Assembly: GCF_025532145.1 (NCBI RefSeq) | Contig: NZ_ARXS01000036.1 | Span: forward strand, 1 to 41,543 | Direction of reading: 5' to 3' | DNA: 41,543 bases | Source: Alloalcanivorax balearicus MACL04 | GTDB taxonomy: Bacteria > Pseudomonadota > Gammaproteobacteria > Pseudomonadales > Alcanivoracaceae | Shown here: positions 6,621 through 15,753 of the stretch, piece by piece | How the letters are laid out: every line of letters starts with the position of its first letter | How positions within the stretch are numbered: the stretch's first letter is position 1 | The notes under the pieces: generated by a model | What the model was told of the DNA's origin: nothing | The model's input: only the letters and a program-made list of their open reading frames with translations | Databases searched by the model: none | Position numbers and translations under genes: made by a program

Positions 6621-9110
6621 ATGACCCGCTATCAACTGAATACACCTGTTTTGAAACGTACGTTACTGGCCTCGGTGATCGGTGCCCTGGCGCAAGGCGC
6701 CGGCGCTGAAGAGAGCGTGGAGAGCCACCGTCTGCAGGCGGTGGAAGTGGTCGGCCAAAGCGCCAGTGTGGAAGAGGCGCTGGCCAGCCAGCGGGCGGCC
6801 GACAACATCCAGACCACGGTGAGCGCCGATGCCATCGGTCAATTGCCGGACACCAATGTGTCCGAGTCACTGCAACGCCTGCCCGGTGTTTCCATCGAAC
6901 GGGACCAGGGCGAGGGCCGCTTCGTGCGGGTGCGTGGCCTGGCGCCGGATTACAACGCGGTGGATGTGGATGGCGTACAGATTCCGGCGCCGGAGGCGGG
7001 GCGCCGGGCGGTGGCTCTGGATGTGGTGCCGGCGGATCTGCTGGAATCGCTCACCGTGGTGAAGACCCTGACGCCGGACATGGACGCCAATTCCCTCGGC
7101 GGGACGGTACAGGTGCGAAGCCTGTCCGCTTTCGACCGCCCCGGCCTTTACTATTCGGTGACCGGAAAGGGCAGTTACAACGAGCTGATGGATGAAACCA
7201 GCCCGGAACTATCCGCCGCTTTCAGTAATCGTTTCAGTATCGGTTCCGGAGAAGACAACTTTGGCGTCGCGGCGGCATTCAGCTGGTCCGAGCGTGACTT
7301 CGGCTCCGACAACGTGGAAACCGGTGGCGGCTGGGACTTTGATGACGGTGATGCGCGGCTGGAGGAATTCGAACAGCGGGATTACACCATCACCCGGGAG
7401 CGGCTCGGTCTGGCGTTGAACTTCGATTACCTGCCCAACGACAACAGCCGCTATTACTTGCGTACCCTGCACAGTCGTTTCCGGGATGAGGAAATCCGTC
7501 AGGCCAACGTGTTCGGCTTCGAAGAAGCCATGGCGCCCAACGAAACCGGCGCCGTGGAAGTACAGAAAGAGCTGAAGAACCGCGAGGAAACCCAGAAGAT
7601 CACCTCGGTGGTGTTCGGCGGTGAGCAACGCTGGGATGACTGGGCCATGGAGTACCGTATCGGTCACAGTCGGGCCAGCGAGGACGAGCCCCGCCATACC
7701 GGTGGCGCCGTGTTTGCCGCCGAGTTCGACGATGGCGGCTATTACGGTAGTCATAAACCCCGCCCGGTTTTCCCGTCCGGTTTTTTCGACGATGCCTTGT
7801 ATGAACTGGACGAAGTGGAGGTCGCCCAGAGTGACACCAAGGATCGCCAAACCGACCTGAAGCTGGATTTCACCCGTGATCTGATGTGGAACCAGCACTT
7901 TGCCACCCTCAAGTTCGGCGGCAAGGTGGCCCGCCGGGACAAGGAGTCCGACGCCGAAACCTGGATCTACGAGCCCGATGGCAATCTGTCGGATTTTGCC
8001 AAGGACGTGGACTATGGGCTGGGTGAGATGGGATCGGGCATCGATACCAGCGTGGACAATCTACTCAGTGGATCTGGCGAGCGGGACGACGAGGCGTCCG
8101 CCATCGAGGACTACGACATCTCCGAGGACAGCCGGGCGGCTTATGTGATGGGCACCGTGGACGTGGGGGATCTGCGCGTGCTGGGTGGGGTGCGGTACCA
8201 GAGCACCGACTTTTCCGCCCGAGGGTACGGCGTGGAAGATGGTGATATCGTCGCCAATCGCTTCAACGAGGATGAACAGCACTGGTTGCCGGCGCTGCAT
8301 CTGCGTTACCGGGTGGGGCCGGATACGCAGATCCGGGCGGCGTTCACCCAGAGTGTAGTGCGACCCACCTTCGAGCAATTATCGCCGGGTTATGAAATCG
8401 ACGGTGACGAGGCCAGTTTCGGTAATCCGGGGCTCAAGTCCCTGGAAGCGGACAACTACGATCTGGGCATCGAGCATTACATGGGGCGCGCCGGCGTGGT
8501 CTCCGCGTTCCTGTTCTATAAGGATCTGAAGAATTTCGTTTATCGCACCGATGTGGGCGGCGCCAGCGGTTACGAGATGTACGACGAGGCGGAGACGTTC
8601 GAAAATGGCAACAGCGCCTCTTTATACGGTCTGGAGTTGGCCTATTCGAAAACCTTCAGTGGTCTGCCGGCGCCGTTCAATGGCCTGCTGATCGGTGCCA
8701 ACACCACTCTGGTCGATTCCGAGGCACGCATTCGTTCTTATGATGAGGATGCCGGGGGATACCGGGATCGCACCATCGCCTTGCCGAGCCAGTCGGACCT
8801 CACCGCCAATCTGATGGTGGGTTACGAGACCCGCAAGCTCAGCCTGCGGCTGGCCGCCAACTACACCGGAAACTATCTTCAGGAAGTGCAGGATCCTTTG
8901 GACAAGCGCTACGACATTCACGTGGACGATCACGTTCAACTGGATTTCACCGGCCATTATTTCCTGACGGAACAGCTGCAACTGACCTTCGAGGCGATCA
9001 ACCTCACCGACGAACCCTTCTATGCCTACACCGGCAGGGAACGCTACAACGCGCAGTATGAAGAGTACGGTGCCACCTACAAACTGGGCCTGTCCCTGAA
9101 GCATTACTGA
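6621..9110 (+). CDS. TonB-dependent outer-membrane receptor linked to phytate use
   Basis: 829 residues. A signal peptide ends near AGAEE (about residue 29), followed by a short TonB-box-like stretch (LQAVEVVGQ). The plug domain spans about 55-185 (AIGQLPDTNVSESLQRLPGV, VRVRGLAPDYNAV, DANSLGGTVQV). The 22-strand barrel region runs to a C-terminal Tyr (KLGLSLKHY), consistent with an outer-membrane signal. There is no FecA-type N-terminal signalling extension. The phytase gene follows after 11 bases and then phoX, so the three are an operon. The likely cargo is a phosphorylated compound such as inositol phosphate, inferred from neighbours; iron chelates are the alternative for this family. Confidence 0.9.
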   Translation: MTRYQLNTPVLKRTLLASVIGALAQGAGAEESVESHRLQAVEVVGQSASVEEALASQRAADNIQTTVSADAIGQLPDTNVSESLQRLPGVSIERDQGEGRFVRVRGLAPDYNAVDVDGVQIPAPEAGRRAVALDVVPADLLESLTVVKTLTPDMDANSLGGTVQVRSLSAFDRPGLYYSVTGKGSYNELMDETSPELSAAFSNRFSIGSGEDNFGVAAAFSWSERDFGSDNVETGGGWDFDDGDARLEEFEQRDYTITRERLGLALNFDYLPNDNSRYYLRTLHSRFRDEEIRQANVFGFEEAMAPNETGAVEVQKELKNREETQKITSVVFGGEQRWDDWAMEYRIGHSRASEDEPRHTGGAVFAAEFDDGGYYGSHKPRPVFPSGFFDDALYELDEVEVAQSDTKDRQTDLKLDFTRDLMWNQHFATLKFGGKVARRDKESDAETWIYEPDGNLSDFAKDVDYGLGEMGSGIDTSVDNLLSGSGERDDEASAIEDYDISEDSRAAYVMGTVDVGDLRVLGGVRYQSTDFSARGYGVEDGDIVANRFNEDEQHWLPALHLRYRVGPDTQIRAAFTQSVVRPTFEQLSPGYEIDGDEASFGNPGLKSLEADNYDLGIEHYMGRAGVVSAFLFYKDLKNFVYRTDVGGASGYEMYDEAETFENGNSASLYGLELAYSKTFSGLPAPFNGLLIGANTTLVDSEARIRSYDEDAGGYRDRTIALPSQSDLTANLMVGYETRKLSLRLAANYTGNYLQEVQDPLDKRYDIHVDDHVQLDFTGHYFLTEQLQLTFEAINLTDEPFYAYTGRERYNAQYEEYGATYKLGLSLKHY

Positions 9111-9121
9111 GGAGCCGTTGA

Positions 9122-10984
9122 ATGAAACTGATGGGAATGAAACGACGGCTTGCGATATTGCTCTGCGGTGGTCTGGGATTAGCGGGCTGCGCCATGGATA
9201 GCGTGGCGGAATCCGCGTGGAGGAGCTGGGAACCGGAGCGGCGATTCCTGGATCTTTGGTACGCACCGGGCACCACGCAGTGGGCGGCGCTGGATCAACG
9301 GGGCGGGCTCTGGATCAATGGCGAACGGCAGTCAACCGTCTCCCAGGGCTATCAGCATCTGGATGGCCGTGTTGTCGCTTCGGGAGACTGGCGCCTGGCG
9401 TTGGTGGAGCAGAGCAGCAATGAAGTACGGGTCCTGACCATCCGCGATGGTCAGGTCATGGCAGGCAGTACCATTCCTGCTCCGGATTATGAAGTGGCTG
9501 GTCTCTGTCTGTATCAGGACCGGGATGGTCTGTTGTCGGTGTTTCTGCTGGATGAGCGGGGCGGTGCCGACCAGTGGTTGATCGGTGAGGGGGCGGCGTC
9601 GTCGCTGCGCCATTTGGTATTGCCGCCGGAGGTTCAGGCCTGCCGGGTGAACGACGACGATGGCGACCTCTACGTCAGTGAGGAGCGAGTTGGTGTCTGG
9701 CGTTATGCCGCCGATGCCGAGCGGGATGCCGAACGCCGGGTGGTGGATATGGTGGCGCCCCGAGGCGGGTTACAGCAGGGTGCCGCCGGTCTGGCGGTGA
9801 TTCCGGATGGGCTGGCGGTGCTGGACAAGGATGCCGGGACCTTGCACCTGTATCGCGACGGCGAACCGGTGGGAGCGGCGGTAACGGTGCCGGCTCAGAA
9901 AGAACCGGAAAAACTGGCGGCGCTCTGGCGAGACGGAGAGCTGACTCTGGTGGTGCTGGACGACGAAGGAAGCGCCGCTCAGACCATGACGCTGCCCTGG
10001 CGGGCGGCGAACCCAACGTTCGGCGACACGGATATGGCGGTGGTGCACGCGGTGGCACAAACCGATCCGGTGGCCCGTTTCGGTGACGCCGCGGATGATC
10101 CGGCGATCTGGTTGCACCCGGAAAAGCCGGAGCGCGGCCGTGTGCTCGGTACCGACAAAAAAGCGGGTTTGTACGTTTACGATCTGCTCGGCCGAACCCG
10201 GCAGTTTCTGCCCGTGGGGCGGCTCAACAATGTGGACGTGCGCGGTGACTGGGCGGTGGCCAGCAACCGGGATCATGACAGCCTCCAGGTGTTTCGTATC
10301 GACACCGAAGGCAACGTCTCCAACGCCGGTGAAATCGAAACCACGCTCAAGGACATTTACGGTTTATGTCTTTATCAAGCCGGTGCCGATGAGTTGCATG
10401 CCATCGCCAACGGAAAAAATGGCGAGTTTGAGCAGTATCGCCTGAACCTCACCGGCGAGGCGCCCTCGGCGACTCTGGCGCGGCGTTTCCGGGTGGACAG
10501 CCAGCCGGAAGGGTGCGTGGCCGATGAGGTGACCGGCCAGTTGTTTGTCGGCGAGGAAGATCAGGCGGTGTGGACACTGCCGGCCGATCCCGAATCACCG
10601 GGCACGCTGGCCAAGGTCATGGCGGTGGGTGAGAAACTGGTGGCGGATATCGAAGGGCTGGCGATTTACGCCGGCGAGCGCCACCGTTATCTGGTGATTT
10701 CCAGTCAGGGTAACGACAGCTATGTGGTGTTGGATGCCCTGCCGCCTTATACCTACCGGGGACGATTCCGCATTGCTTTGGATTCGCGGCGCGGTGTGGA
10801 CGGGGTGTCGGAAACCGATGGTCTGGAAGTGACTTCCGCCAACCTGGGTGGTGCTTACGGAGAAGGGCTGCTGGTGGTTCAGGATGGGCGCAACCGGTTG
10901 CCGCAGGCGCCGCAGAATTTCAAGTACGTGCCCTGGTCAGCGGTACGTGAGGCGTTGAACCTGACCAGGGAGGCGCGGCCGTGA
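9122..10984 (+). CDS. Beta-propeller phytase (3-phytase), two-domain lipoprotein
   Basis: 620 residues. Basic N-terminus, hydrophobic core and lipobox LAGC with Cys23 mark a lipoprotein; Ala at +2 favours outer-membrane sorting. The C-terminal half (about 310-615) is a full beta-propeller phytase: DDPAIWLHP, GTDKKAGLYVYDL, GRLNNVDVR, ADIEGLAIY and VSETDGLEVT. These carry the calcium- and phosphate-binding acidic, Lys and Arg residues of the family. The N-terminal half (about 30-300) repeats propeller-like segments (GLCLYQDRDGLLSVF; compare GLCLYQAGADELHAI) but lacks the DDPAIW motif, so it is probably a non-catalytic partner domain. It hydrolyses phytate to lower inositol phosphates outside the cytoplasm. 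GGAG precedes the ATG by nine bases; the stop overlaps the phoX start. Confidence 0.92.
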   Translation: MKLMGMKRRLAILLCGGLGLAGCAMDSVAESAWRSWEPERRFLDLWYAPGTTQWAALDQRGGLWINGERQSTVSQGYQHLDGRVVASGDWRLALVEQSSNEVRVLTIRDGQVMAGSTIPAPDYEVAGLCLYQDRDGLLSVFLLDERGGADQWLIGEGAASSLRHLVLPPEVQACRVNDDDGDLYVSEERVGVWRYAADAERDAERRVVDMVAPRGGLQQGAAGLAVIPDGLAVLDKDAGTLHLYRDGEPVGAAVTVPAQKEPEKLAALWRDGELTLVVLDDEGSAAQTMTLPWRAANPTFGDTDMAVVHAVAQTDPVARFGDAADDPAIWLHPEKPERGRVLGTDKKAGLYVYDLLGRTRQFLPVGRLNNVDVRGDWAVASNRDHDSLQVFRIDTEGNVSNAGEIETTLKDIYGLCLYQAGADELHAIANGKNGEFEQYRLNLTGEAPSATLARRFRVDSQPEGCVADEVTGQLFVGEEDQAVWTLPADPESPGTLAKVMAVGEKLVADIEGLAIYAGERHRYLVISSQGNDSYVVLDALPPYTYRGRFRIALDSRRGVDGVSETDGLEVTSANLGGAYGEGLLVVQDGRNRLPQAPQNFKYVPWSAVREALNLTREARP

Positions 10985-12924
10985 GCGGGGAATGGCGAAC
11001 CGATCCCGAGGACTGGGAAGCACAGGACGATCACCCGGTGCTCCGGAGTAGCGAGGGCCACTGGCTCAGCCTGACCCGGCGCGGTGTGCTCAAGGGTGGC
11101 CTGGGGTTGGCGGCGGTCTTTGTCGGAGGCTGCGCGGTGACCGGTGGCGCGCGGCCACGCATCGGATTCACGCCGCTGCCGGCGCAAACCGATCCCGGCT
11201 TTGACGCGGTGCGGGTGCCGGCGGGATATCGCGCGGTGCCTTTCTACAGCTGGGGGGATCCGATTGATGCCGAGGCGCCACGGTGGCGCGCGGACGCCGG
11301 TAACGACTGGCGTGATCAACTGCGGCAGGCCGGAGATAACCATGACGGGATGCACTATTTCCCGTTTGCGGATAATCCCAACGGGCACGGCTTGCTGGTG
11401 ATCAATCATGAAAAAGTGGCGACGGATTTTCTGCATCCACGGGGTGCCACGGTGCTGCATGACGAACAGGGCAGGCCGCGCCGGCCCGGCGAGGAAGTGA
11501 ATAAGGAGCTGGCCGCCCACGGTGTCAGCGTCATCGAGATCGCCAAGGACCGCGACGGCCAGTGGCGGCGAATCATGACGTCTTCCTATAACCGTCGCAT
11601 CAGCGGTTTGACGCCGATGATACTGAGCGGTCCGGCGGCGGGGTCCGAAGCCATGCGCACCGCCTCGGATCCCACCGGGCGCCGGGTAATTGGCACGTTC
11701 GCCAATTGCGCGCTGGGCTACACCCCCTGGGGTACTTACCTGGCCTGTGAAGAAAACTGGCCGAATTACTTCGTCAATCGGGACGCGGAGGATTATCAGC
11801 GGCGTCCGCAACAGGCCCGCTACCGGCTCAGTCAGGGCGAGCGCAGTAACTATTATTTATGGGAAACCGCGCAATCCCGCTTCGATGCCACACCGGACCG
11901 TTCCCTGCCTCACCAGGGGGAGGTCAATGAACCGAACCGGTTCGGCTGGGTGGTGGAAATCGATCCCTTCGACCCGGACAGCACACCGGTGAAGCGTACC
12001 GCCATGGGACGGCTGGTGCGCGAATGCGCCACGCCTTCGCTGGCCGATGACGGGCGCATGGCGTTTTACTTCGGGGATGACACCCGCGGTGAGTACATCT
12101 ACAAATTCGTGCCCCGTGATCGTTACCGCGCGGATGATCCCGGCGCCAACCGGGAGCTGCTGGATCACGGCACTTTGTACGTGGCGGTATTCCATGATGA
12201 CGGCCGAGGTGAATGGCGGCCCTTACGGCACGGTCAGGGGCCGCTCAACGCCGCCAATGGCTTCCCGGATCAGGCGGCCGTGCTGATCAACGCGCGCGGC
12301 GCCGCGGATCTGCTCGGCGCTACCCGCATGGACCGGCCCGAATGGGTGGCGGTGCGGCCCGGCAGCCGAGAGGTTTACGTTACGCTGACCAATAACGATG
12401 AGCGTGGTGTCGATGACGGGCAACCGGTGAACGCCGCCAATCCCAGGCCCAGGAACCTGCACGGACAGATTCTGCGCTGGCGGGAACGGGACAATGATCC
12501 CGCCGCCACGGTTTTTGATTGGGCGCTGTTTTTATTGGCGGGTTACCCCGCCGGCGGCGAGGCGCCGGCCCATCAGTGGGGTACCATCCAGGGCGACGTG
12601 TTCTCTTCGCCGGATGGCCTCTGGTTCGATCCGGCGGGGCGCCTCTGGATCGAGACCGATTACGACGACGAAAGCCCGGACCACCGGGCCATGGGAACCA
12701 ATCAGCTGTTGTGCGCGGACCCGGACAACGGCGAGGTGCGTCGTTTTCTGGTCGGGCCACGGGGGTGCGAAATCACCGGCATTACCGGTACGCCGGACGG
12801 GCGGACCTTGTGGGTCAACGTACAGCATCCGGGGATCAGCTATCCGGCCAGCGATGGCCGTACCCGTCCCCGTTCCACCACGGTGCTGATCACACGCGAC
12901 GACGGCGGCGAGATCGGCACCTGA
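10981..12924 (+). CDS. phoX: PhoX-type (DUF839) alkaline phosphatase, Tat-exported, possible lipoprotein
   Basis: 647 residues beginning with GTG at 10981, which overlaps the phytase stop (GTGA); AGGGAGG at 10967-10973 is a good ribosome binding site. A Tat leader is visible (LTRRGVLKGGLGLAAVFVGG) with Arg33-Arg34, followed by Cys51 in VGGC, which may be lipidated. The rest matches the PhoX/DUF839 family: GLLVINHEKVATDF, GTFANCALGYTPWGTYLACEENWPNYF, FGWVVEIDPFDPDSTP, EYIYKFVPRD, RPEWVAVRPGSREVYVTLTNN, and DGLWFDPAGRLWIETDYDDES. Family members are calcium/iron-dependent phosphomonoesterases folded before export, which fits Tat. Following phytase, it would release the remaining phosphates from inositol phosphates. 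Substrate preference is inferred from context. Confidence 0.9.
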   Translation: MSGEWRTDPEDWEAQDDHPVLRSSEGHWLSLTRRGVLKGGLGLAAVFVGGCAVTGGARPRIGFTPLPAQTDPGFDAVRVPAGYRAVPFYSWGDPIDAEAPRWRADAGNDWRDQLRQAGDNHDGMHYFPFADNPNGHGLLVINHEKVATDFLHPRGATVLHDEQGRPRRPGEEVNKELAAHGVSVIEIAKDRDGQWRRIMTSSYNRRISGLTPMILSGPAAGSEAMRTASDPTGRRVIGTFANCALGYTPWGTYLACEENWPNYFVNRDAEDYQRRPQQARYRLSQGERSNYYLWETAQSRFDATPDRSLPHQGEVNEPNRFGWVVEIDPFDPDSTPVKRTAMGRLVRECATPSLADDGRMAFYFGDDTRGEYIYKFVPRDRYRADDPGANRELLDHGTLYVAVFHDDGRGEWRPLRHGQGPLNAANGFPDQAAVLINARGAADLLGATRMDRPEWVAVRPGSREVYVTLTNNDERGVDDGQPVNAANPRPRNLHGQILRWRERDNDPAATVFDWALFLLAGYPAGGEAPAHQWGTIQGDVFSSPDGLWFDPAGRLWIETDYDDESPDHRAMGTNQLLCADPDNGEVRRFLVGPRGCEITGITGTPDGRTLWVNVQHPGISYPASDGRTRPRSTTVLITRDDGGEIGT

Positions 12925-12931
12925 CCAACAA

Positions 12932-13765
12932 CTACTCGATGCCCATGTAACGAAACCACAGCGTGCGGCCGGTGCTGATGAAGTGCGGCAACAGGCGGAT
13001 TACCTCGTCACGCGGCGACGGACCGGTCCATTCTTCCGGCAATAACGGGTCGGTGTTGAGGATCTTGGTGGCGGCCCGGCCCACGCGCAAAAAACGCGCG
13101 CACAGGACTTTGTCGGGGGCGGTGCCGGCGGGGGCCTGGTCGAGCAGCCGACACATTTCATCACGGACCTTCTCGAGCAGGGTGTGGCGGCGCCGAAAAT
13201 CCCACAAACCGGGCCTGGGGGTGACCGACAACTGATCGGCCCGCAGCAGCACGGTTTGCGGGGCCATGCCCAAGGCCCGCAGTTCCTGCCGCAGGGCGGA
13301 AAAGGCCAGTGACAGGTTGGCGGGGCGGGCGAACAGATCCCGTTGCACCTCGGCGAACCCCCTTTGCCGAAGGGCCCTCTCATGTTCCCGCCAGCCGCTG
13401 CGGTTGGAACGCGATACCTGGTGGGTGACCGCCACCCACCAGTTCTCTCTCCAGGGACACAGCAACTCGCTCAGACCCTGCCAGCGGCCCTGTTCCCGGG
13501 CCCAGGGGGCGTTTTCCGCCAATTGCCAGCTGCCGCGTTGGGGGCTGATGATGGCGCCCTGCGTGGACAGGCGGCTCACCGCCACGCGAATGGCGCCGGC
13601 CTTGAACCCCATGATGTCGCCACCCTGGGCCAGCGCCACCGAGGTCAGCGCGGTGTCCGCGGCCACGGCGAGCATATCCAGGACCAGTGTTCTGGGGGTC
13701 AATTCCGCCAGTTTGGTGAGCGAGGGGATTGACGGTCGTCCCTGGGGAGTTACATCATCTTTCAT
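12932..13765 (-). CDS. PaaX-like transcriptional regulator
   Basis: 277 residues. The N-terminal winged-helix segment (LTSVALAQGGDIMGFKAGAIRVAVSRLSTQG then GSWQLAENA) and the central WWVAVTHQ region and C-terminal FRYMGIE tail follow the layout of PaaX-family repressors, which typically sense aryl-CoA or acyl-CoA esters. The ATG at 13765 has GTGGA upstream; a GTG at 13774 is in frame. It is divergent from an acyl-CoA synthetase gene, making a CoA-ester ligand produced by that enzyme an attractive inference. It converges on phoX with only seven bases between stops. Confidence 0.72.
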   Translation of the reverse strand: MKDDVTPQGRPSIPSLTKLAELTPRTLVLDMLAVAADTALTSVALAQGGDIMGFKAGAIRVAVSRLSTQGAIISPQRGSWQLAENAPWAREQGRWQGLSELLCPWRENWWVAVTHQVSRSNRSGWREHERALRQRGFAEVQRDLFARPANLSLAFSALRQELRALGMAPQTVLLRADQLSVTPRPGLWDFRRRHTLLEKVRDEMCRLLDQAPAGTAPDKVLCARFLRVGRAATKILNTDPLLPEEWTGPSPRDEVIRLLPHFISTGRTLWFRYMGIE

Positions 13766-13794
13766 CGATTCCACTTTTGGGTAACAAGTAATAT

Positions 13795-13815
13795 GTGGCC
13801 GGGGAATATTATCCC
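13795..13815. promoter_or_regulatory. Palindrome-like sequence between the PaaX-like and acyl-CoA synthetase genes
   Basis: The segment GGGGAATATTATCCC at 13801-13815 is a near-palindrome with a GGG..CCC frame around AATATT. It lies 36 bases upstream of the PaaX-like start in the divergent gap and could be an operator or an AT-rich -10 region. No other evidence supports it. Confidence 0.25.
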
Positions 13816-13950
13816 ATGAAATCCAATCGTCTTACTTACTCGCTTGAAGGCCGGGTTGCCACCTGGAATTGAAGGAAGACGCGGATGCTCGCGTTCCGGT
13901 TTGATGGGAATGCGGCATGCGCCAAGGGAGCGTGAAAATAACAGGATGTG

Positions 13951-15753
13951 ATGATGGAACCAGCTATCGCGAACACCAGTAGTGCGGTTCGGGCCTGTCT
14001 GGAGCGGGCGCCAACGCCGCTGCGCTTGCTGCGTCAGGCCGCGGTGCGCTATCCGGATCATCCGGCCCTGGTGTATCTGTGCGATGCCGATAGCGGCCAC
14101 CGGGTGACGGTCAGTTATGCTCAATTGCTGGCCGAGACCGAGGCGGTGGCCCGCGCGCTGCGCGCCAGCGGGGTTACCCCGGAAGATGGCGTGGCGATGT
14201 TTCTGCCCCTGGTGCCGGAGGCGGTATCGGCCTTGATCGCTGCTTGTGCGGTGGGGGTGGCGTTTCCGGTGAATCTGCTGATGTCGGAACAGGCGATCGC
14301 CTCCCAACTGGCGCTGGCCCGCTGCAAAGTGGTGATCACCGTGGGATCCCATGCGGAGTCGGATTTGAGCGAACGGATCAGCGCCGCCGCCGCGAGTCTG
14401 CCGCGACCGCCCCATGTGGTGGTCTTGCCGTTGGGAGATGCGGAGAAAGCGACGTTCGACGGGGAGCCCTGGCCGGCGTTCGTGGCGAAGGCGGGGGATG
14501 CCGCTCTGGCCGCGGACGATGATCCGGAGCGGGTGGCCGCTCTGCTGCACACCGGTGGGACCACCTACGCGCCGAAACTGGCGGAACTGACCCTGGGCAA
14601 TCTGGCCGCCGGCGGCGTGATGACCTGTGCCGGGTGCGGTTACAGTCAGGGCGACCGCCTCCTGAACGGCCTGCCCCTGTTCCATGTGGGCAGTTCAGTT
14701 GACGCTGTGCTGGCGATCATCGCCGCCGGTGCCACGCTGGTGCTGCCCACTGCCCTGGGGTTAAAGAATCCGGCGGTGATCCGGCGTTTCTGGTCCATGC
14801 TGGACGCGTTGGAGGTGACGCTGGTGGGCGGCGTGCCGACCACGCTTTCGACCCTGGCCGACGCCCCCCGCCAACAGCAACGATGCGCTTCCCTGAGAGC
14901 CTTTCTCACCGGTGGTTCGGCGCTCAATCCGCAGTTGGCCCGGCGTCTGGAAACCATCAGCGGCGCCCCGGTGTATCAGCTTTACGGCATGACCGAGTCC
15001 GCCGGTATCGTTACTGCCCAGTTCATCGACGGGATGTTCCGGCCGCCGCTGGCCGGACACCCGGTGCCGTTGGTGGAAGTGGCTATTGAAGAGCCGGGCC
15101 GGCCGCTCCGGGCGGGCCAGCGAGGCGAGCTGTGGGTCCGGGGTCCCAATGTCTTCGTCGGCTATCGTACCGCCACGGGTACACAGGACCGGCCCCACAA
15201 TGGCTGGATTCCGTCCGGGGATCTGGTGACGGTCACCGATGATGGGCAGTTGCGGATTGTCGGCCGCACCAAGGAAGTGATTATCCGCAGTGGCCATAAC
15301 ATTGATCCGCAAATGCTGGAGCAGGTGGCGGAAGAACACCCGGCGGTGCTGGAGGCGGCCGTGGTGGCGATGCCGGATCAGTATGCCGGAGAACTGCCGG
15401 TGCTGTACGTAACACTGCGAGCCGGGGCGGATGAGCGCAGTGTCGAAAGCATCGATGCCTTCGTGCGTGATCGTATCGCCGTGCCACAGGCCCGCCCTCG
15501 CCATGTGTTCGTATTGCCCTCGATGCCGGTGACACCGTTGGGCAAGGTGGCGCGTTATCAATTGCGGCAAAAGGCGGTGAGCTACCGGGCCGGGCAATTG
15601 ATCGCCGAGCTGGATACCGGCGCCAGGGTGAGCTGCCCGCAGCCGGACGCCAAATCAATCGTTATCGACTGGTCCTCGTCGGCGGCCGCGGCCATGCATG
15701 ATCGGGCGCGGGAGCGGCTGGCGGAATTCGGGCTGGTGCTGATGTCCGCTTAG
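13951..15753 (+). CDS. AMP-forming acyl-CoA synthetase
   Basis: 600 residues. Adenylate-forming motifs are in order: LLHTGGTTYAPKLAEL near 197-212 (P-loop-like, with Tyr where Gly is more usual after TGGTT), YGMTES near 344, SGDLVTVTDDGQLRIVGRTKEVI near 421, RSGHNIDP, and the catalytic Lys in TPLGKVARYQL near 531. It activates a carboxylic acid to the acyl-AMP and then the CoA thioester in the cytoplasm. The overall layout resembles fatty or aromatic acyl-CoA ligases (COG0318). Three start codons cluster at 13948 (GTG), 13951 and 13954; the AGGA at 13943-13946 suits the ATGs. Its stop overlaps the convergent dehydrogenase stop by four bases. The chain-length specificity is not visible. Confidence 0.87.
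   Translation: MMEPAIANTSSAVRACLERAPTPLRLLRQAAVRYPDHPALVYLCDADSGHRVTVSYAQLLAETEAVARALRASGVTPEDGVAMFLPLVPEAVSALIAACAVGVAFPVNLLMSEQAIASQLALARCKVVITVGSHAESDLSERISAAAASLPRPPHVVVLPLGDAEKATFDGEPWPAFVAKAGDAALAADDDPERVAALLHTGGTTYAPKLAELTLGNLAAGGVMTCAGCGYSQGDRLLNGLPLFHVGSSVDAVLAIIAAGATLVLPTALGLKNPAVIRRFWSMLDALEVTLVGGVPTTLSTLADAPRQQQRCASLRAFLTGGSALNPQLARRLETISGAPVYQLYGMTESAGIVTAQFIDGMFRPPLAGHPVPLVEVAIEEPGRPLRAGQRGELWVRGPNVFVGYRTATGTQDRPHNGWIPSGDLVTVTDDGQLRIVGRTKEVIIRSGHNIDPQMLEQVAEEHPAVLEAAVVAMPDQYAGELPVLYVTLRAGADERSVESIDAFVRDRIAVPQARPRHVFVLPSMPVTPLGKVARYQLRQKAVSYRAGQLIAELDTGARVSCPQPDAKSIVIDWSSSAAAAMHDRARERLAEFGLVLMSA

Noticed and set aside
13762-14685. Long minus-strand ORF antisense to the acyl-CoA synthetase
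   Set aside because: The plus-strand gene has all adenylate-forming motifs; the antisense frame is Arg/Gln/His-rich with no domain, a common shadow in GC-rich DNA.
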